This document shows positions 45,947 to 53,668 of a DNA stretch of 64,000 nt, in pieces. The position numbers were made by a program, and so were the translations under genes. Each line of letters opens with the position of its first letter. Position 1 is the first letter of the stretch. This DNA is from Chitinophagaceae bacterium (GTDB lineage Bacteria; Bacteroidota; Bacteroidia; Chitinophagales; Chitinophagaceae): positions 310,001-374,000 of the forward strand of contig JADKJV010000001.1 in the NCBI GenBank assembly GCA_016720825.1, read 5' to 3'. The notes below the pieces were generated by a model. That model made no database searches. It had not been told where the DNA came from and worked only from the letters and a program-made list of their open reading frames with translations.

Positions 45947-47976
45947 GACAGTACTTTGTTGGTCAGGTCGCTGTCGTAAGGCGGTACACCTTCATCAGCG
46001 TCCAGTGATTTTTTTTCATGGAAAGGCCTTTTCCCGATCAGTATCTCCACATCACTCTGGAACAACACTTCCCTGTCGAGCAGTGCGTCGGCCAGTTTCT
46101 CCACATCGCCTTTTTTCTCTGTCAGCAGTTTCTTCGTTTTTTCATACGCCAGGTCAATCAGTTTACGCACTTCCTCATCAATCAGTTTGGAAGTTTCTTC
46201 TGAATAAGGCTTGGTGAATGAAGTTTCCTGCTGGGGATCATAGAAGCTTACATTACCCACTTTATCATTCATACCGTACACTGTTACCATCGCATACGCA
46301 ATCCGTGTGATCTGCTGCAGGTCATTCTGTGCGCCGGTTGAAATCTTTCCGAAGAAGATATCTTCCGCAGCACGGCCACCCAGTGTCATGCAGATCTGGT
46401 CGCCTAACTGATCGGTATTGTACAGGTATTGTTCTTTCGGTGTGTATTGCGCATATCCCAGCGCTGCTGTTCCCCTCGGAACGATCGTCACTTTGAGCAG
46501 CGGATAAGCATGCTCCAGGTACCAGCCGCAGATCGCGTGACCTGCTTCGTGGTAGGCAATGATTTTTTTCTCTTCGGGAGAAATGATTTTGTTTTTCTTT
46601 TCCAAACCACCGATCACACGGTCAACTGCATCCTGGAAATCTTCCATTTCAACAGCTTCCTTGCCTTTACGGGCTGCAATCAGTGCGGCTTCATTACATA
46701 CATTGGCGATATCCGCACCGGCGAATCCGGGGGTTTGTTCAGCCAGTTTATGTATATCGAGTGTTTTAGAAATCTTAATTGGTTTCAGGTGCACTTTGAA
46801 GATCGCTTCACGGCCAACCATGTCGGGTTTGTCAATAGAAATCTGGCGGTCGAAACGGCCCGGGCGAAGCAGGGCACTGTCGAGTACATCGGGACGGTTA
46901 GTAGCTGCCAGTACAATGATACCGGTATCCGTACCGAATCCATCCATTTCCACGAGCAACTGGTTCAGGGTGCTTTCCCTTTCATCATTGCTCATCATTA
47001 CGTTCTTACCACGGGCACGGCCGATGGCATCAATTTCATCAATGAAAATGATACAGGGCGCTTTCTCACGGGCTTGTTTGAACAGGTCGCGCACACGGCT
47101 CGCACCAACACCTACAAACATTTCCACGAAATCAGATCCGCTGAGACTGAAGAAAGGCACTTGTGCTTCTCCGGCCACCGCTTTTGCGAGCAGGGTTTTA
47201 CCGGTACCGGGAGGTCCGATCAGTAACGCCCCTTTGGGTATTTTACCACCAAGGTTGGTGTATTTCTTGGGATTCTTGAGGAAGTCCACAATTTCCATTA
47301 CTTCCACTTTGGCTTCATCGAGACCAGCCACATCTGCGAACGTAATTGAAACGCGTGTTCCTTTATCGAATAAAGTGGCTTTGGATTTTCCGATATTGAA
47401 AATACCGCCGGGTCCGCCACCGGAACCACCGCCGCCGCCCATCTTACGCATGAGCAGGATCCAGAGACCAACAAAAATCAAGATGGGGAGGATAAAAGAG
47501 ATCGTGCCGCCAAACCAGTCTTTTTCTGTGCCGGCACCGCCAACATCCGGAACACCGGGATTGGCCGCATACCACTGGCGCATATCATCTTTGAAAGAAT
47601 CACCGGAAACGATTTTCACATACATGTGAGGGCCGTCCTGGCTGATTTTTCCGTTCACGCTCTTCTTGAGCATAGCCTCGTACTTGGGAATGCTGGCTTT
47701 TTTGAGGTAAACTTTTACGGTGTTTTTATTGCTGATGACCGTGTACTTTTCAACATCACCCTGTTTGAGTATAGCAGTGAACTGTGTCTGGTCAATTTCC
47801 TTCATGTTTGGTGAAAAAGGATTCAGGAAATTGAATCCGATCAGCACGGCAAATATGATGGCATAAATCCAGTATACACTGAAACGGGGGCCCTTGCGGG
47901 GAGCCTGGTTGGGATCATCACCTCCGCCGCCGGGACGGTTACCAAACCGGGGAGGGTTATTGGGGTCTTGTGGCAT
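45943..47976 (-). CDS. ftsH: ATP-dependent zinc metalloprotease FtsH
   Basis: 677 residues. Membrane-bound AAA+ protease that removes misfolded membrane proteins and short-lived regulators. A Gly/Pro-rich N-terminus, first span (about residues 33-51), a periplasmic domain (about residues 60-150), second span (about residues 160-176), then the AAA domain with Walker A GPPGTGKT (about residue 253), Walker B IIFIDEIDAIGRARG, the SRH region ATNRPDVLDSALLRPGRFDRQ and the zinc site HEAGH (residues 476-480). Length and motifs are complete. It lies downstream of rsfS and is joined by an ATGA overlap to the LUD gene, the common Bacteroidota order. Confidence 0.97.
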   Translation of the reverse strand: MPQDPNNPPRFGNRPGGGGDDPNQAPRKGPRFSVYWIYAIIFAVLIGFNFLNPFSPNMKEIDQTQFTAILKQGDVEKYTVISNKNTVKVYLKKASIPKYEAMLKKSVNGKISQDGPHMYVKIVSGDSFKDDMRQWYAANPGVPDVGGAGTEKDWFGGTISFILPILIFVGLWILLMRKMGGGGGSGGGPGGIFNIGKSKATLFDKGTRVSITFADVAGLDEAKVEVMEIVDFLKNPKKYTNLGGKIPKGALLIGPPGTGKTLLAKAVAGEAQVPFFSLSGSDFVEMFVGVGASRVRDLFKQAREKAPCIIFIDEIDAIGRARGKNVMMSNDERESTLNQLLVEMDGFGTDTGIIVLAATNRPDVLDSALLRPGRFDRQISIDKPDMVGREAIFKVHLKPIKISKTLDIHKLAEQTPGFAGADIANVCNEAALIAARKGKEAVEMEDFQDAVDRVIGGLEKKNKIISPEEKKIIAYHEAGHAICGWYLEHAYPLLKVTIVPRGTAALGYAQYTPKEQYLYNTDQLGDQICMTLGGRAAEDIFFGKISTGAQNDLQQITRIAYAMVTVYGMNDKVGNVSFYDPQQETSFTKPYSEETSKLIDEEVRKLIDLAYEKTKKLLTEKKGDVEKLADALLDREVLFQSDVEILIGKRPFHEKKSLDADEGVPPYDSDLTNKVLS

Positions 47977-48065
47977 AATTTAATTGTGTTCTCGCTTAAC
48001 CTGCTTTTTATATCCTGAACTGTTTCCCTTCGGATTCAGTTCCTGTTTAATGATTTCCGCTTTCT

Positions 48066-48073
48066 CAAAACTA
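48066..48073 (-). promoter_or_regulatory. Candidate -7 element upstream of ftsH
   Basis: On the minus strand TAGTTTTG (48073-48066) matches TAnnTTTG, about 90 bases before the ftsH ATG. TTTG at 48092-48089 is only 15 bases away, so the -33 match is off-spacing. It could allow ftsH transcription independent of rsfS. Confidence 0.3.
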
Positions 48074-48148
48074 ACAGATGGCTTTCATCAAAGTTGTGAA
48101 AGCAGCTGCGACTGCATTCTTTTAACATTTTGACAAGGCGGAAGTTTC

Positions 48149-48550
48149 CTAATCGGTATGTTCCGCACTCGCATCGCTCCACATTTCCTCGAGGCGGTAG
48201 AATTTCCTGTTTTCTGAAAGCATTACGTGCACTACTACGTTTACATAGTCAATCAGTACCCATTGCAGCTTCTGCTTTCCTTCGTGGTGGTAGGGATTCT
48301 CTTCGCAAATTTCAGACACACGGCCCTCAATATTATCGGCTATGGCTTTGATCTGAGGCTGGTTACCTGCTTCACAAATAATAAAAAAATCAGCCACTGC
48401 TTCCGGTATTTTACGCAGGTCCAGGGAGACAATATGTTCTCCTTTCTTTTCCTGGATAGCGGCAATAATGGTTTTGATGATTTTTGAGTTCTTCGTTAAC
48501 CGGGTTGCACTCTTCTTTTTGCGGGTGTTCAGTGATGCCAGTTGTTCCAA
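48149..48550 (-). CDS. rsfS: Ribosome silencing factor RsfS
   Basis: 133 residues. Binds uL14 on the large ribosomal subunit and blocks subunit joining under starvation. Family segments: KIIKTIIAAIQEKKGEHIVSLDLRKI, ADFFIICEAGNQPQIKAIADNIEGRV, KQKLQWVLIDYVNVVVHVMLSENRKFYRLEEMWSDA (read in parts). The first codon at 48550 is TTG. It heads the minus-strand chain rsfS-ftsH-LUD-GGCT-lpxH-propeller-mscS and is divergent from birA. Confidence 0.93.
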   Translation of the reverse strand: MEQLASLNTRKKKSATRLTKNSKIIKTIIAAIQEKKGEHIVSLDLRKIPEAVADFFIICEAGNQPQIKAIADNIEGRVSEICEENPYHHEGKQKLQWVLIDYVNVVVHVMLSENRKFYRLEEMWSDASAEHTD

Positions 48551-48673
48551 ATAATTTAATTCTTTTAATGGTAATTCGTTGGTGCCGGTCTGGACCCTGG
48601 CTTACCCTAAGGAAAGCTGGAAAATCAGCGGGGAAACCGGAAACTAGTTTACTTTGTCAAAAATAGCAATTAA

Positions 48674-49468
48674 TTGGCAGACCCTTCCCCTCATAACCAG
48701 CCCTTTCCGCCTTTTATCGAATTGCTGTCGGTTGACAGTACCAATAACTATGCCCGGGGCCTGGTACATGCAGGAATGGCACAGCACGGAACAGCGGTTT
48801 TTGCCCACGAACAAACCGCAGGCAGGGGCCAGAAAGGCCGGGTCTGGGAAGCCGGGCAGAACATGGATATCCTCCTCACAGTCATACTGAAACCCTTACC
48901 CGGACAGGTTTGGCAGGCATTCAAAATGAGTGCGGGCATCGCCCTCGCCACAGCCGATTTTTTCTCCAAGTATGCCGGGGATGAGACCAAAATAAAATGG
49001 CCAAACGATATCTACTGGCAGGACAGAAAGGCAGGCGGAATTCTGATAGAAAATATTGTCAGTCAACCACTACCGGTGAAAGGCGGGATTTCCCCGGTGA
49101 ATGAAAACCGTGATTGGACCCTGGCAGGAATTGGCATAAATATCAATCAGGTAAAATTCCCGGAAAACCTGTCCAATCCGGTATCCCTGAAACAGATTAC
49201 GGGCAAATATTTTGACCCGCTGGAACTGGCCCGGGAACTGGCCGCTTTGGTGACCGCAAGGTTTGAGACCCTGGATGCCGCCGACGACCTGCATGAACGA
49301 TACAACCAGCTCCTCTACAAAAAAGGGCAACAGGTTAAATTGAAAAAAGGGAACCGGGTTTTTGAAGCAAGGATAGATGGCGTTTCGGCGGAAGGGCAGC
49401 TTCAGGTTTTTACATCTATTCCTGAATCGCTCGATTCCGGTGAAGTTGAATGGCAGTTACAGCCATAA
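48674..49468 (+). CDS. birA: Biotin--[acetyl-CoA-carboxylase] ligase
   Basis: 264 residues. Activates biotin with ATP and attaches it to the biotin carrier lysine of carboxylases. The biotinyl-AMP loop reads GRGQKGRVW (residues 50-58), followed by IKWPNDIYW and KAGGILIENI, TLAGIGININ and a C-terminal SH3-like domain (about residues 215-264). There is no N-terminal DNA-binding domain, so it is the non-regulatory type. The start is a TTG at 48674. TACTTTG about 20 bases upstream resembles a -7 element. It is divergent from rsfS. Confidence 0.93.
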   Translation: MADPSPHNQPFPPFIELLSVDSTNNYARGLVHAGMAQHGTAVFAHEQTAGRGQKGRVWEAGQNMDILLTVILKPLPGQVWQAFKMSAGIALATADFFSKYAGDETKIKWPNDIYWQDRKAGGILIENIVSQPLPVKGGISPVNENRDWTLAGIGININQVKFPENLSNPVSLKQITGKYFDPLELARELAALVTARFETLDAADDLHERYNQLLYKKGQQVKLKKGNRVFEARIDGVSAEGQLQVFTSIPESLDSGEVEWQLQP

Positions 49469-49497
49469 AAAAACCCCGGCTATGACACCGGGATTTT
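49467..49497. terminator. Bidirectional terminator between birA and the barrel gene
   Basis: CCCGG (49475-49479) pairs with CCGGG (49488-49492) around an 8-base loop. An A7 run on the left gives a strong T tract for the minus-strand gene (stop at 49522); TTTT on the right gives a weak one for birA. Confidence 0.75.
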
Positions 49498-49521
49498 GAA
49501 ACCTGACTACTTGGAACATTC

Positions 49522-50442
49522 CTATTTCTTCGGTTTGGCAATATTGAACTGGCGGGAAACAGTGAATCCCCAGCGGAATTGTCCTTTTCCCCAGCTGGTA
49601 GTTGTTCTTGGAATAAACCGGTTCTCTAAAATTTCAGTGGCGTTGGTGAAATTCAAATGGAATACGTGACGGCCGGTGAGGATTTCAAGTCCGACACCAA
49701 GCGGATCATAAAAATGAACAGGCGTAGGTCTGACCGCGAAACTGTCTTTCACCGACTGCCTGCTGAAAGGATGGAAATAATCCACGATTAAATTGAACCG
49801 GTTGCTCAGTGGCAAACGCAGCGCACCACCCATGGCAAAAAATGTTTCCTGGTCATAAGAAACAGCATAGCCGCGGTTGACAATCGTTGGATTGAGCTGG
49901 AAACTCACTTTACCAAATTTGCGCGCGATGATCAGCTGCACAGTTTCGCTGGTGCGGTCGCCAAAATCCTGGTAACTGTTATCTAAGTTGGGAGTAGTGG
50001 AAGCCGTATTGCTCGCGATCACGAAATTGGTAAACAAACTGACGGCAATGGGATGTGAAGGATCATTTTCTTTCTGGTCCATCATTTTCCATTTCAAACC
50101 GAATTCAAACTGGCGTTGTTGCCGGCCGGCATCGGTACCACGGGCGCGGGCAACGGTTACATCAATATGTTTACTGAGACCGAATTCAAAAGCAAATCTC
50201 ACATCGGTGGCCTGGTCGAGACCGAAGAAATTTTTTACACCACCAAATTTCCCGGCGAAGTCGCCGAAATTATGCGTGATTTTAAATTCCATTTTGCCGG
50301 GCGCCACCAGTTCAGTGGTGTTGGCATTGATGGCTTTCTGTGAATTGAATATTTCAACAGAGGCGGGCTCTTTGTCCTTTTTCTCCTGCGCGAATACAGG
50401 CATGGCAGCAATAAGTAAGGGTATAAGTACAATTCTTTTCAT
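49522..50442 (-). CDS. DUF5777-like beta-barrel outer-membrane protein
   Basis: 306 residues: signal peptide (MKRIVLIPLLIAAMPVFA), then alternating amphipathic strands through to the end (for example KMEFKITHNFGDFAGKFGG, DVRFAFEFGLSKHIDVTVAR, QFRWGFTVSRQFNIAKPKK). Strand spacing and the terminal aromatic residue fit a small 10-12 stranded outer-membrane barrel. The DUF5777 assignment is from general resemblance and is tentative. Function is unknown. It is downstream of the bcp gene (61 bases) on the same strand and ends at a strong terminator. Confidence 0.7.
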   Translation of the reverse strand: MKRIVLIPLLIAAMPVFAQEKKDKEPASVEIFNSQKAINANTTELVAPGKMEFKITHNFGDFAGKFGGVKNFFGLDQATDVRFAFEFGLSKHIDVTVARARGTDAGRQQRQFEFGLKWKMMDQKENDPSHPIAVSLFTNFVIASNTASTTPNLDNSYQDFGDRTSETVQLIIARKFGKVSFQLNPTIVNRGYAVSYDQETFFAMGGALRLPLSNRFNLIVDYFHPFSRQSVKDSFAVRPTPVHFYDPLGVGLEILTGRHVFHLNFTNATEILENRFIPRTTTSWGKGQFRWGFTVSRQFNIAKPKK

Positions 50443-50503
50443 GCGATTTTTTAAGCTATAATCGGTATGAAAAGAACCTGGGTTGCTTAATGCCCTGCTT
50501 TCT

Positions 50504-50968
50504 TTAGGAACCCCAGGCGGCTATGATCTCTTCGGCGTGTGCTTTGGTTTTGGGTCTGGTGAATATATGGCGGATGACCCCTTTTTCATCAATCACAAAC
50601 GTGGTGCGCAGCACGCCCAAATAATCATGACCAAACATTTTCTTGGGTCCCCATACGCCGTATTTTTCAATAACAGTTTTATCCGGATCAGCGATCAGTG
50701 TAAAAGGAAGTTTGTATTTGGTTTCAAACTTTTTGTGTTTCTCCGGTTTATCCGGACTGACACCCAGCACTTCAAATCCTTTTTTCTTCAATAAGGAAAA
50801 ATTATCGCGGAGGTTGCAGGCCTGTATGGTGCAGGTGGGGGTATCGTCTTCGGGATAAAAATAGAGAACGACTTTTTTACCGAGGTAATCTTTGAGGGAA
50901 ATTTTTTTCCCTTCCTGATTGAGGGCGGTGAAGGCGGGGGCTTTGGAGCCGGGGGCGAGGGTGATCAT
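50504..50968 (-). CDS. bcp: Thioredoxin-dependent thiol peroxidase
   Basis: 154-residue peroxiredoxin of the BCP/PrxQ group, reducing hydrogen peroxide and organic peroxides with thioredoxin. KVVLYFYPEDDTPTCTIQAC contains the peroxidatic Cys46 and, five residues on, the resolving Cys51 (PrxQ-type atypical two-Cys). GVSPDKPEKHKKFETKYKLPF and RTTFVIDEKGVI follow as in the family. It is cytoplasmic, as no signal peptide is present. The gene ahead of it on this strand is an M23 peptidase separated by a CACAAAG palindrome, so bcp probably has its own promoter. Confidence 0.95.
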   Translation of the reverse strand: MITLAPGSKAPAFTALNQEGKKISLKDYLGKKVVLYFYPEDDTPTCTIQACNLRDNFSLLKKKGFEVLGVSPDKPEKHKKFETKYKLPFTLIADPDKTVIEKYGVWGPKKMFGHDYLGVLRTTFVIDEKGVIRHIFTRPKTKAHAEEIIAAWGS

Positions 50969-50983
50969 TTTTTAAAAAAATTA

Positions 50984-51083
50984 AATACAGAACCACAAAG
51001 GGCACAAAGGAATACCACAAAGTACACAAAGAGTCTACCATTGTGCCCTTTGTGGTATTTTCTTTGTGCACCTTGTGGTAAAA
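50984..51083. repeat. CACAAAG-word long palindrome after the M23 gene
   Basis: Left arm AACCACAAAGGGCACAAAGG and AATACCACAAAGTACACAAAG (50990-51031) are mirrored by ATTGTGCCCTTTGTGGTATT and TTCTTTGTGCACCTTGTGGT (51040-51079). It ends 2 bases before the M23 stop codon (51085). Confidence 0.85.
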
Positions 51084-51084
51084 A

Positions 51085-52887
51085 TTATTTTTTTCCTTTC
51101 TTTTTCACTGCTGGTTTTTTAGCAGTTGACTTTTTCTTCGACGATACAGATTTGTTTTTCTTCTTCGGCGGGGGCGGTGTATACGGCCCGCGTTTGAACC
51201 ACCAGGTTTTAGAAACTTTATTCCCCACAAAATCTTCCACACTCACTGTCAGCACATGTACGCCATACGGACAACGTTCATCAAACTTATATATCCAGTT
51301 CCAGCTTTTATCATTGGTAAAACGGATCCACTGGCTGTCGAGCGTGGCCCTGAAATTCCTTAATTCACCCAGATTATCAGAAGGAGCAAATGCCAGCGCC
51401 ATCCATGAACTAACATCAACAGTGTCGCCTCTTCCCAGTTCACTGAGGGTCGGTGGTGTGGTATCTGCCACTAAAGAGAATACACCAAAGTCGCCGAAAC
51501 TGGCATTCACCCAGCCGTTTTCGAGTTTTACCCGCCGCAAACTGGTTCCGCCGCCAGCACGGCGCAACACCAGACGGTCTTTCCATTCTTCCGGTATATA
51601 CTTGTTGGGCTTGATACTCACTTTCACATCTTCATGCACGGGAATTGAGATATCTCCGAACTGGTGCAGATCTGACCTTTCCATATTGAATCCGGATGTC
51701 AGCCGGTAATAATTTACTCGCGCTGTATCATACAGGGTTCCTGGTTGTACCTGCAAAATGAAATCGGGTTTTTTAAACTCCCATTTCTCCCCGGGGGGAA
51801 TGGTGATCTGGCTGCTGACAGGATTCCTTTTTACCGGTATGCTGTCGAAATGCTGGATATAAAAATTAATAGGTGAAGTATTTCCCTGCGCATCTTTCAC
51901 TTCAATGGAAATGAGATGCCGCATTGTATCGGTGAGCCGGATGACCCCATCTCCTTTGTATAAATGATAGGCCGCACCATGTTCACCGGGCATCGGCGAA
52001 ATATGCTGTACAAACGAACCGCCTTTTTTCCGCTGCATATAATCAATCTGCGCATTGATATAAACGGTTTCTTCATAATCAATACTGTCGAGGATGAATC
52101 CGGACTGTGGCTCATCATCCAAATACATTTTTGCAGAGAAAATACCATTGGCATTGGAAGAACCGCTTACCCGGTCGGTAGCCTGGATGGCAAAACTGAC
52201 TGCTGATAAACCGGTTTTAATCACCGGGATTTTAGGAATGATATAACCGCTGTCTGTTTTCTTCAGTGAAAAAAATACCGGTGACTGGTCGTACACAGTG
52301 ATGCTGCGGTCGTACATCGCCAGTCTTTGCAGATCCGGCGGCACCTGGTCAGGAATGGGCAGGCCAAACAACAGCGGGTTCAGCCTTTTTTCTGATTTGG
52401 TATCAAAGATTTCAAAATGCAGGTGGGGGCCCTGTGAACCACCGGTATTCCCGCTGTAAGCGATAAACTGCCCTTTACTCACCGGGAAATCCTTGCTGCT
52501 AAAATCCAGCTCGATGGCCCATCTCTCCTGCTTATATTGCTGCGCGGTTACATATTCTTCGAGGTCGGGGTAGAAATCATTCAGGTGGGCATATAAAGTG
52601 GACATGCCATTGGGGTGGCGGATGATGATAAACCGGCCAAAACTTTCGGGACGTACACCGATATGTGAAATATAACCAGCTGCTGAAGCATACACCGGGA
52701 GGTTTTGCTTTTGGTTGGTGCGGATATCGAGACCCATATGCCAGTGATTGGGCCTGAGTTCACCGAAATTGGCGGCGAGTGAAATGGGAATCCCCATCGG
52801 GTTCCGGAAATAATCTTTCGGGTACTGGGCCGCTGAATGCAACGATATAAGGGTGAACAAAGTCAGACTGAAGAAAATCCGCATCAT
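51085..52887 (-). CDS. M23 family metallopeptidase, large exported form
   Basis: 600 residues. Signal peptide (RIFFSLTLFTLISLHSAA), then a LytM domain close to the N-terminus: ELRPNHWHMGLDIRTNQKQNLPVYASAAGYI (H and D zinc ligands, about residues 45-75, read in parts), YAHLNDFYP, and the HxH motif GPHLHFEIFD (about residue 160). After that comes about 350 residues of beta-rich, Ig-like sequence of unknown role, and a Pro-rich and very basic tail (KKKNKSVSSKKKSTAKK). It is longer than typical M23 proteins, and the C-terminal part is not recognised. It probably acts on peptidoglycan or on surface proteins. Confidence 0.88.
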   Translation of the reverse strand: MMRIFFSLTLFTLISLHSAAQYPKDYFRNPMGIPISLAANFGELRPNHWHMGLDIRTNQKQNLPVYASAAGYISHIGVRPESFGRFIIIRHPNGMSTLYAHLNDFYPDLEEYVTAQQYKQERWAIELDFSSKDFPVSKGQFIAYSGNTGGSQGPHLHFEIFDTKSEKRLNPLLFGLPIPDQVPPDLQRLAMYDRSITVYDQSPVFFSLKKTDSGYIIPKIPVIKTGLSAVSFAIQATDRVSGSSNANGIFSAKMYLDDEPQSGFILDSIDYEETVYINAQIDYMQRKKGGSFVQHISPMPGEHGAAYHLYKGDGVIRLTDTMRHLISIEVKDAQGNTSPINFYIQHFDSIPVKRNPVSSQITIPPGEKWEFKKPDFILQVQPGTLYDTARVNYYRLTSGFNMERSDLHQFGDISIPVHEDVKVSIKPNKYIPEEWKDRLVLRRAGGGTSLRRVKLENGWVNASFGDFGVFSLVADTTPPTLSELGRGDTVDVSSWMALAFAPSDNLGELRNFRATLDSQWIRFTNDKSWNWIYKFDERCPYGVHVLTVSVEDFVGNKVSKTWWFKRGPYTPPPPKKKNKSVSSKKKSTAKKPAVKKKGKK

Positions 52888-52970
52888 CCGCCAAATTTAA
52901 GGATAACAGCTTGCCTGTAAAAAGGGTATTGCTGAGTTCGTATTATTGTTTGTATCTTTTTGCCCTTTTT

Positions 52971-53561
52971 ATGACAAGATTATCACTCATCTTCATCCTG
53001 CCGCTTTGCTTTGTGCTGTCGGCCTGCCCCTTTGAATCGACGGTGCCGATGGCCACTGCCCCTTCCGAAGCAGTTGACAGCAGTCTGATCGGTTACTGGT
53101 ATGGCATTGTAAAAGATGGCAGTGATTTTTTCGGGATAGAAGCGCTTGATATCACACAGGAATCAGACTCTGTATATAATATCATCCGTTACGGGAAGGC
53201 CGTCAAAGGAGATATCATTCTGCCGGATACCGCCCATTTCACCGGATATATTTCCCGGATCGGCGACCAGCGGTATATGAACATCAAAGGTTCTATTGTG
53301 GAAGTAATCACCCACGGAAAAAAGCCGGCAGAGGTCATTAACCATACGGTTTATTATATGTCGAACCTCAATCTCCAGCACGATACGCTGACAGTTAAAA
53401 CAATTACCGATAGTTTTTATCCCAACCGTCATAATTTCCGGTCGCCGGATGAACTCCGCCAGGCGATCATTGACCTGGGCGCCAGGAGCAATATATATGA
53501 TGATTTATACAGCCTTTCCTACAAGAAAACGGCAAGACCCCAGCCCCTCAAAGGATTCTGA
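52971..53561 (+). CDS. Lipoprotein of unknown function
   Basis: 196 residues from ATG 52971 (MTRLSLIFILPLCFVLSAC), which gives a clean lipoprotein signal with the lipobox LSAC; an in-frame TTG at 52911 would add 20 residues in front. The mature part is beta-rich (SSLIGYWYGIVKDGSDFFG, YNIIRYGKAVKGDIIL, TAHFTGYISRIGDQRYMNI), with a helical end SPDELRQAIIDLGARSNIYDDLY. I do not recognise the family. It is divergent from the large M23 gene and 107 bases before carB. Confidence 0.7.
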   Translation: MTRLSLIFILPLCFVLSACPFESTVPMATAPSEAVDSSLIGYWYGIVKDGSDFFGIEALDITQESDSVYNIIRYGKAVKGDIILPDTAHFTGYISRIGDQRYMNIKGSIVEVITHGKKPAEVINHTVYYMSNLNLQHDTLTVKTITDSFYPNRHNFRSPDELRQAIIDLGARSNIYDDLYSLSYKKTARPQPLKGF

Positions 53562-53614
53562 GTAATTCGTGAAAAAATTCCCCGTTGAACGGCAGCAAAA
53601 CCCTTCCATTCCCG

Positions 53615-53622
53615 TAGTTTTG
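53615..53622 (+). promoter_or_regulatory. Candidate -7 element of carB
   Basis: TAGTTTTG matches TAnnTTTG and predicts a start near 53628, about 40 bases before ATG 53669. A second AATTTG lies just after it. No TTTG at the -33 position was found. Confidence 0.4.
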
Positions 53623-53668
53623 CGCAATTTGTTTTTTCATACCGGACAGCCCGGAAATAACACGACAC

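Noticed and set aside
46429..47629. Long open frames antisense to ftsH (265 and 356 codons)
   Set aside because: They mirror the conserved ftsH coding strand, show no recognisable domain, and long antisense frames are expected opposite a codon-biased gene.
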